NCBI RefSeq assembly: GCF_003574035.1
Contig: NZ_QWKY01000007.1
Span: 1 to 64,000, forward strand
Reading direction: 5' to 3'
Length of the DNA: 64,000 nucleotides
DNA from: Meiothermus hypogaeus
GTDB lineage: Bacteria > Deinococcota > Deinococci > Deinococcales > Thermaceae
In this document: one piece after another, positions 59,504 to 64,000 of the stretch
How positions within the stretch are numbered: position 1 is the first letter of the stretch
How the letters are laid out: each line of letters begins with the position of its first letter
Translations under genes and position numbers: made by a program
Notes under the pieces: generated by a model
Told to the model about the DNA's origin: nothing
Database searches by the model: none
Seen by the model: the letters and a program-made list of their open reading frames with translations, nothing else

Positions 59504-59887
59504 ATGACGATTCGAGAGCGCATCCTCAAGCAGCTCGATGCCTTGAGCCCGGCTCAGCTTGCAGAGCTTCTGGACGACCTAGAGGCCCGTACCCGTCCGC
59601 CTTTGAACAAGGAAGCGGTGCTGGCCCTGCGAGAACCTATCCGGGCCCTGGCCCAGCGCTATGGGGTGGAGCGGCTGTGGTTGTTTGGTTCGGTGGTGCG
59701 GGGGACGGCGCAGGCGGGGAGCGACGTGGATTTCCTGGCCCAGTTTGCCCGAGCTAAGCTAGAAGACCGGCTTGATTTCAAGGAAGGCCTCGAGGCCCTC
59801 CTGGGTTGGCCTGTGGAGGTGGTAGAGGTGGCCCATCTTCACCCCGAGGTACAAGAAAGTATCTGGGCCGAGGCAGTAGAGCTGTGA
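59504..59887 (+). CDS. MNT-type nucleotidyltransferase antitoxin (MntA-like)
   Basis: 127 residues from the ATG at 59504; the MYTTC extension from 59489 has no RBS. Minimal nucleotidyltransferase core: RLWLFGSVVRGTAQAGSDVDFL (GS...SDxD) with two catalytic Asp, then WPVEVVEVAHL where the third acidic position is Glu. In HEPN-MNT systems MntA transfers AMP onto a Tyr of the HEPN toxin and neutralises it. An N-terminal ~45-residue helical region precedes the core. The stop overlaps the GTG of the HEPN gene. Confidence 0.88.
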   Translation: MTIRERILKQLDALSPAQLAELLDDLEARTRPPLNKEAVLALREPIRALAQRYGVERLWLFGSVVRGTAQAGSDVDFLAQFARAKLEDRLDFKEGLEALLGWPVEVVEVAHLHPEVQESIWAEAVEL

Positions 59888-60246
59888 AGAACCCCCGGCT
59901 TTACCTGCGGCAGATCCTTGAAGCCGCCAACTTTATACTGGAAACCGCGCACAGCCTACAGGACTTACAAAACTCCAAACTGATCCGCGATGCAGTGATT
60001 CGCAATTTCGAGGTCATGGGCGAGGCAGCCAAGCGCCTATCTCCCGCTTTTCGGATGCAGCACCCCCAGGTTCCCTGGCGCAGCCTGGCCGGGTTTCGGG
60101 ATGTGCTCATTCACGACTAAGACGAGGTAGCGGTAGAGGTGGTGTGGGACGTTATCGAGAACAGCTTGCCCAAAGTGCAATTTGAAGTGGCGAATCTGCT
60201 TGACGAAGGCGCCGGCGGCCTCGAGGAGGATCGAGGTTCTAGCTAG
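59884..60246 (+). pseudogene. HEPN toxin (HepT-like/DUF86), truncated at the Rx4HxY tyrosine
   Basis: The GTG at 59884 overlaps the MNT stop (GTGA). The frame runs 78 codons to TAA at 60118-60120. The motif reads R-D-V-L-I-H-D then stop, where the Rx4HxY motif expects Tyr (TAC/TAT). The frame continues after the stop for 41 more codons (DEVAVEVVWDVIENSLPK...) that match the missing C-terminal helices and end at TAG 60244. Thus a single Tyr-to-stop change splits an otherwise intact gene. A short product would keep Arg and His but lose the AMP-acceptor Tyr and last helix. Probably inactive. Confidence 0.8.
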
Positions 60247-60256
60247 AACTGAACAG

Positions 60257-60292
60257 CCGCCGGGAAGGGTAAGCGGCGGCGTCGGCGCTAGC
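60257..60292 (+). repeat. 36-bp direct repeat, right copy (ndk 3' end)
   Basis: Identical to 59448-59483. The CTAG at 60288-60291 provides the minus-strand stop of ndk, while in the left copy the same CTAG provides the uvrB stop. The repeat is therefore the original convergent junction, duplicated on each side of the insert. Confidence 0.9.
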
Positions 60293-60704
60293 CGATAATC
60301 TCTTCGGGCTTGAAGAAAATCCCGATCTCGCGGGCGGCGCTTTCGGGGCCATCGGAGCCGTGGATGATGTTCTCGTCCACGGTAGTAGCAAAGTCGGCGC
60401 GAATGGTGCCGGGGGCAGCCTCCCAGGGGCGGGTCGCGCCCATCAGGCGGCGCATCTCGGCAATGGCCCCTGGGCCCTCCACCACCATGGCGACCACCGG
60501 CCCACTGGTGATGAAGTTAACCAGCCCCTCAAAGAAGGGTTTGCCTTTGTGCTCGCCGTAGTGGGTCTCGGCTGTCTCGCGGGCAATGACCATTTTCTTC
60601 ATCGCCACAATCTTGAAGCCTTTGCGCTCGATGCGGTTGATGATTTCGCCCGTTAGGCCCCGGCGCACGCCGTCGGGCTTGACCATGATGTAGGTGCGTT
60701 CCAT
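60288..60704 (-). CDS. ndk: Nucleoside diphosphate kinase
   Basis: 138 residues, the usual size. [22 protein letters not shown], phosphate-binding [24 protein letters not shown], and [22 protein letters not shown] with the phosphorylated His in the IHGSD motif. It balances NTP pools by moving the gamma-phosphate between nucleotides. Its stop codon lies in the right 36-bp repeat; without the MNT-HEPN insertion, uvrB and ndk would share the CTAG that ends both genes. Confidence 0.97.
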   Translation of the reverse strand: MERTYIMVKPDGVRRGLTGEIINRIERKGFKIVAMKKMVIARETAETHYGEHKGKPFFEGLVNFITSGPVVAMVVEGPGAIAEMRRLMGATRPWEAAPGTIRADFATTVDENIIHGSDGPESAAREIGIFFKPEEIIG

Positions 60705-60780
60705 ACCGCAGTAGAGTTTACACGCTCGGAGCCAATTGCAGAAGGTCTGCGTCGCCGCCTGCCAATTTCCGGGTGCAAAG

Positions 60781-60806
60781 AAAAACCCTCCCCAAAGCGG
60801 GGAGGG
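60781..60806 (-). terminator. Terminator for the PpiD/SurA-like gene
   Basis: CCCTCCCC (60786-60793) pairs with GGGGAGGG (60799-60806). On the minus strand the stem is followed by a T run (A5 at 60781-60785). Lies 18 bases past the gene stop. Confidence 0.88.
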
Positions 60807-60823
60807 TCATGCCCCATGCAGAG

Positions 60824-62674
60824 TTAGCGATTGGCCGGAGGGTTGGCCGGGGTGGAGGGGTTGCTCGGGGCGCTGGTGCCCGGCTGGTTTTCATTGGTTT
60901 TGGGTTCTTCCTTGGGGGTGAGCGAGGTCAGCACTTTTTGCAGGTTGTTTTCCACCTTGGCGGCCTTGCGCACCTCTTCTACCCATTTCTGGGCAGCTTC
61001 GGCCCGGCGGGTGGCCAGTACTTGTTGGCGGGCCTGCTCCTTCACTTCCTCGAAGGGGCGCAAAACTTCAGCCTTGCGGTCGTTGACGATCAGTACCTGA
61101 TAGCTCCCATCCTCGAGCTTCACCACCTCGCTCACCTCGCCCAGCGGGCCTTTGGGGAAGCTACCCCGGGTCAGGAAGACCAGCCGGTTGGGCACGGGGG
61201 GCATGGTACCTGGGTTGACCACGCCAAAGTCCTGTAGCGTGCCCCCGTTGGCCTTGGCTAAGTCTTCCAGCTTGCCGCCCTTGAGGGCCGCGGCCCGGAA
61301 GGCCTCGGCCTTGGCCTTGTCTTCCTTCTTGAAGTTCACCGCCTGTACCTTGGCCGAGGCCGGGATGGTGAAGTTGGCCAGGTTGGCGTCGTAGAACTTG
61401 CGAACGTCGGCGTCCGAGACGGCAATATTGCGGGTTTGCCAGAGTTGGGCCTGGTTGGCAATGTCGGTCTTGGAGCCGAAGAAGGGCTGGCCCAGGCCTT
61501 TGGCGGCCTGGTAGACGACCTCTCGGCTGATTAGCTGCTCGAGGGTTTGGGGCATGAAGAACTGCACGGCCAGCTCCCCCAGGCCCTGTTGTAGCAGCTG
61601 GGGCACCTGCTGGTTGGCAAAGACCGACTGGGTTACTTCGGCCAGCCTGATTTCGGTCTCGCCCACTTTGGCCACCACCGGGTTCTCAAACTTGAAGGTA
61701 GCCCCTTCGGCAAACTTCACGTTGGCCTTTTTTCGCAGCTCCTCGATGTAGGCTTCCAGTGCACCCTGGCCTTTGATGCGCTTGGCATCTTCCTTGACCC
61801 GATCCTTCACTTCTTCAAACTTCACGTCGCCGGCGGGCAGGTACTTCTCCACCTTTACAATGTAGAAGCGGCCTCCGGCCTCGATGGGCTTGCTGATCTG
61901 GCCATCGCGCAGCTTGAACACGGCATCGGCCACGGCATTGGGGAAGACTACCCGGGTCACGGGGCCGGGTTCGCTCTTGCCGGCCTCGGCGCCCAGGGCC
62001 CCGCCTTGTTCGGCGTTGAGCTTGGAGTTGGCCTTGGCAATGGCGGCAAAGTCGGCACCGGAAGCGCTGACCTCGGCATAGATTTTATCGGCCGTGGCTT
62101 TGTCGTCGAGCACAATCTGGCGGGCCTGAACGCGCTCTTCGTTTTTGTACTGGTCGCGGTTGAGCTCAAAGTAGAGGCGCATCTCTTCTTCAGTGGGCTC
62201 GGCTTTTTTCTGGATGTCCTCGATGCGTTTATTGATGCGAATCTGATCGCGCAATTCGTTGCGCAGTTGCGAGTCGGTATAGCCTACCTGGGTCAGGAAG
62301 CGGTCGTAGTCTTCCTTCTTTTGCAGGCCGAAGCGTTCTTTGATGGTGTCGAGTTCCTTCTTGAGCTCCCCACTGGAAACCCCAATACGGGCCGTATCTT
62401 GCAGAAGCGCATTGGTGATGACAAAGCGCTCGCCAAAGTTGACATCGGCCAGATTCTTCAGAAGCCCCTGGGGATTGGTGCTCAAGATGGGGTCATTCTG
62501 CTGGGCCCGGGCCAGGTCTAGCTCGTAGACCGGGCGGCCATTCACGGTGAACTCGGTCTTGCCCTGGGTACTGCGCTGGCCCTGGGGCGTAAACAGCAGG
62601 ACCGAGCCCACCACAAAAGCCAGGGCCAGAACCCCGAAGATAATCGCAACAACCCGTCTGTTGATTCCAAACAC
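60824..62674 (-). CDS. Membrane-anchored peptidyl-prolyl isomerase/foldase (PpiD/SurA-like)
   Basis: 616 residues. An N-terminal anchor (MFGINRRVVAIIFGVLALAFVVGSVLLF) is followed by the SurA_N-type chaperone region (about 35-170) and a PpiC rotamase-like domain (about 180-295, with ADFAAIAKANSKLNAEQGGALG and FKLRDGQISKPIEAGGRFYIVKVEK). A second similar, degenerate unit is at 330-580. The C-terminal tail is rich in Pro, Asn and Ser (about 585-616). It assists folding of exported proteins, such as beta-barrels. Preceded on the other strand by tRNA-Arg. Confidence 0.87.
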   Translation of the reverse strand: MFGINRRVVAIIFGVLALAFVVGSVLLFTPQGQRSTQGKTEFTVNGRPVYELDLARAQQNDPILSTNPQGLLKNLADVNFGERFVITNALLQDTARIGVSSGELKKELDTIKERFGLQKKEDYDRFLTQVGYTDSQLRNELRDQIRINKRIEDIQKKAEPTEEEMRLYFELNRDQYKNEERVQARQIVLDDKATADKIYAEVSASGADFAAIAKANSKLNAEQGGALGAEAGKSEPGPVTRVVFPNAVADAVFKLRDGQISKPIEAGGRFYIVKVEKYLPAGDVKFEEVKDRVKEDAKRIKGQGALEAYIEELRKKANVKFAEGATFKFENPVVAKVGETEIRLAEVTQSVFANQQVPQLLQQGLGELAVQFFMPQTLEQLISREVVYQAAKGLGQPFFGSKTDIANQAQLWQTRNIAVSDADVRKFYDANLANFTIPASAKVQAVNFKKEDKAKAEAFRAAALKGGKLEDLAKANGGTLQDFGVVNPGTMPPVPNRLVFLTRGSFPKGPLGEVSEVVKLEDGSYQVLIVNDRKAEVLRPFEEVKEQARQQVLATRRAEAAQKWVEEVRKAAKVENNLQKVLTSLTPKEEPKTNENQPGTSAPSNPSTPANPPANR

Positions 62675-62717
62675 TTGACTGCCTCCTCTGTGCGGTGCTA
62701 CCCTTCTGTGTGCTTAT

Positions 62718-62793
62718 GCACCCGTAGCTCAGTGGATAGAGCGTTCGCCTCCGGAGCGAAAGGCCACAGGTTCGAGTCCTGTCGGGTGCGCCA
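62718..62793 (+). tRNA. tRNA-Arg (anticodon CCG), CCA encoded
   Basis: Cloverleaf with acceptor GCACCCG / CGGGTGC, anticodon loop CTCCGGA, T-loop TTCGAGT and encoded CCA. CCG reads CGG codons, frequent in this GC-rich genome. Confidence 0.97.
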
Positions 62794-63008
62794 TCTTCAT
62801 CTTCCCTGGGTCGGGCTGAGCCCGGCCTTTTTTCCGGTAGCATCGCCCCACTGAGCTCTTTGTACCCTGACTTGGTAAGACCAGGGTTAAGTGTCAGCGA
62901 ACCTACACCAAGGGCCGATTGTAGCATATCCGGCGATTGGGCTTTACGATTTGTCGGGGATATTGCCTGGGTTCTAATCGGGGTTCCCGCGAATACCGCA
63001 GACTGCTT

Positions 63009-63707
63009 ATGCCTGCCCCCTTTCCCCAGCCCAAAGACCTGCGCGAAGCCGCCGCGATGCAGAAGTCGTTGGCGGAGGCGGTGATCTTACGAGGGAATCC
63101 AGAGTTTGCTCGCTATGTTGCCGCCCTGGATGCTTCCCACCCGACCCGCTTTTCCAGGCAGAAAGGCCCCTCGATAGCGGCGGCGGTGTTGTGGGATAAG
63201 GAGAAGGGAGAGGTGCTCGAGGTCGCCACGGCGCAAATGGACGAGGCCCCGCTATTTCCCTACGTACCCGGTTTTTTGTCCTTCCGTGAAGCCCCGCTCT
63301 ATCTGGCTGCACTGGCCCAGCTATCCCGCCCGCCCGAGGTGCTGCTGGTCGATGGGCAGGGGATTGCCCACCCCAGGCGGCTGGGGATTGCAGCCCACCT
63401 GGGGGTGCATCTGGATCTGCCGGCCATTGGGGTCGCCAAGACCTTGCTGTTTGGTAAACCGGAGGCTGAACTACCCCAGGAAGCCGGTTCGGCGGTACGG
63501 TTAATGAATGGCAATGTGCAGATCGGCTGGGTCTATCGCAGCCGCACAGGGGTAAGACCGCTCTTTATCTCGCCTGGACACCGGGTGGGCATGAAAGAAA
63601 GCCTGGCCTTTGTGCGTCTGTTCGCAGGCAAACATCGCCTACCCGAACCCCTGCGTCTGGCGCACCAGGAAGCCGGAGCGCGGCGGCGGCTGGCGGCACA
63701 CGAATGA
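63009..63707 (+). CDS. nfi: Endonuclease V (deoxyinosine 3' endonuclease)
   Basis: 232 residues from the ATG at 63009; the longer reading from 62937 crosses non-conserved DNA. Family motifs: VAALDASHPTRFS (first catalytic Asp), PYVPGFLSFREAPLYLAAL (wedge motif), LLVDGQGIAHPRRLGIAAHLGVHLDLPAIGVAK (second Asp and RRLG), and PLFISPGHRVGMKESLAFVRLF (third metal site region). It cuts DNA near deaminated adenine (inosine). The first motif has DASH in place of the common DVSY/DVAY. Confidence 0.92.
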   Translation: MPAPFPQPKDLREAAAMQKSLAEAVILRGNPEFARYVAALDASHPTRFSRQKGPSIAAAVLWDKEKGEVLEVATAQMDEAPLFPYVPGFLSFREAPLYLAALAQLSRPPEVLLVDGQGIAHPRRLGIAAHLGVHLDLPAIGVAKTLLFGKPEAELPQEAGSAVRLMNGNVQIGWVYRSRTGVRPLFISPGHRVGMKESLAFVRLFAGKHRLPEPLRLAHQEAGARRRLAAHE

Positions 63708-63731
63708 AGGCCGGTACGGCGCGCTGGGGGC

Positions 63732-63752
63732 AATGTGAATTGGACTCACATT
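63732..63752. promoter_or_regulatory. Inverted repeat upstream of the MBL-fold gene
   Basis: AATGTGA and TCACATT are exact 7-bp complements separated by 7 bases. They lie about 80 bases before the next start codon, at a promoter-like distance. Candidate operator for the downstream gene. Confidence 0.4.
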
Positions 63753-63828
63753 AAGTCTGGCGACCTAAACTAGGGTTTTTAATGTACTTTATTTCGTCAA
63801 TCAAAGTGAAAAACCCGAGGAGGTCAAG

Positions 63829-64000
63829 ATGCAAAAGGTTTCACGCCGTCAAGCGCTCAAGCTGTTGGGTACTACCGGTGCAGTGGCTGCCGCCGGTACA
63901 CTACCCGCCATGGCCCAACAGACCCCAGCCATGCCCAATGGGTCTGGCTTCTATCGCTTCAAGCTGGGGGACTACACCCTTACGGTACTGAGCGACGGCC
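63829..64000 (+). CDS. Tat-exported MBL-fold metallo-hydrolase, N-terminal part
   Basis: The ATG at 63829 follows GAGGAGGTCAAG. Fifty-seven codons are visible before the window ends. The N-terminus has a twin-arginine signal (SRRQALKLLGTTGAVAAAGTLP), cleaved near PAMAQQ. The mature part starts GFYRFKLGDYTLTVLSDG, the first strands of many secreted MBL-fold hydrolases (quorum-quenching/AttM-like group). The metal-binding HxHxDH motif lies beyond the edge. Confidence 0.72.
   Translation, partial: MQKVSRRQALKLLGTTGAVAAAGTLPAMAQQTPAMPNGSGFYRFKLGDYTLTVLSDG

Noticed and set aside
63732-63752. A classical CRP site (TGTGA-N6-TCACA)
   Set aside because: The gap is seven bases, not six, and Thermales CRP consensus differs; kept only as an inverted repeat.

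Overview
The window looks like a chromosome segment of a Thermales bacterium (Deinococcota), most likely Meiothermus or a close relative. The reasons are high GC, very frequent CTCGAG words, an SLH-domain/beta-barrel SlpA-type envelope protein, strong AAGGAGG-type ribosome binding sites, and the mix of Thermus-like housekeeping genes. The genus is inferred; no rRNA gene is present to confirm it.

Layout. 1-8.1 kb: end of a DinB-like gene, a YpfJ-type zinc metallopeptidase, an OpgC-like membrane acyltransferase, a SufR-like regulator, two DUF2892 membrane proteins, an MFS transporter and a large secreted ExeM/NucH-type nuclease. 8.2-9.5 kb: accessory DNA with two inverted copies of a TA-flanked miniature element around a damaged PIN-like toxin pair, then an IS200/IS605-type right-end relic. 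9.5-13 kb: etfA/etfB, a four-helix-bundle gene and an acyl-CoA dehydrogenase. 13-17 kb: an old-yellow-enzyme homologue, a cupin, a PfkB sugar kinase and a LacD-like aldolase.

17-46.3 kb is one long minus-strand catabolic island. It holds three imidazolonepropionase-like amidohydrolases, two M14 carboxypeptidases, an M32 carboxypeptidase, two M20 peptidases, an AstE/AspA deacylase, a hydantoinase/dihydroorotase-like enzyme, a DapA-like lyase, two class I aminotransferases, RidA, Gfo/Idh and epimerase proteins, a VOC protein, two SDRs, a peptide-type ABC importer (binding protein plus two permeases, no ATPase) and an FCD-GntR regulator at the upstream end. Together they suggest uptake and stepwise breakdown of peptides or modified/cyclic amides; the substrate is not readable from the sequence.

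46.5-64 kb: four tRNAs (Arg ACG, Ser TGA, Ser GCT, Arg CCG), two more MFS transporters, a cluster of four DnaA boxes, a DUF72 protein, glmS, slpA with a strong promoter, uvrB, an MNT-HEPN toxin-antitoxin pair set between 36-bp direct repeats, ndk, a PpiD/SurA-like foldase, endonuclease V and the start of a Tat-exported MBL-fold enzyme.

The most unusual structure is a family of intergenic heptanucleotide arrays (13 loci). Both four-helix-bundle genes are bracketed by inverted arrays of their own heptad type, and several gene-less loci look like the same inverted pair with the gene removed. Second is the MNT-HEPN islet: it splits a convergent uvrB/ndk junction with a perfect 36-bp duplication, and the HEPN gene has a stop codon exactly where the Rx4HxY tyrosine should be.
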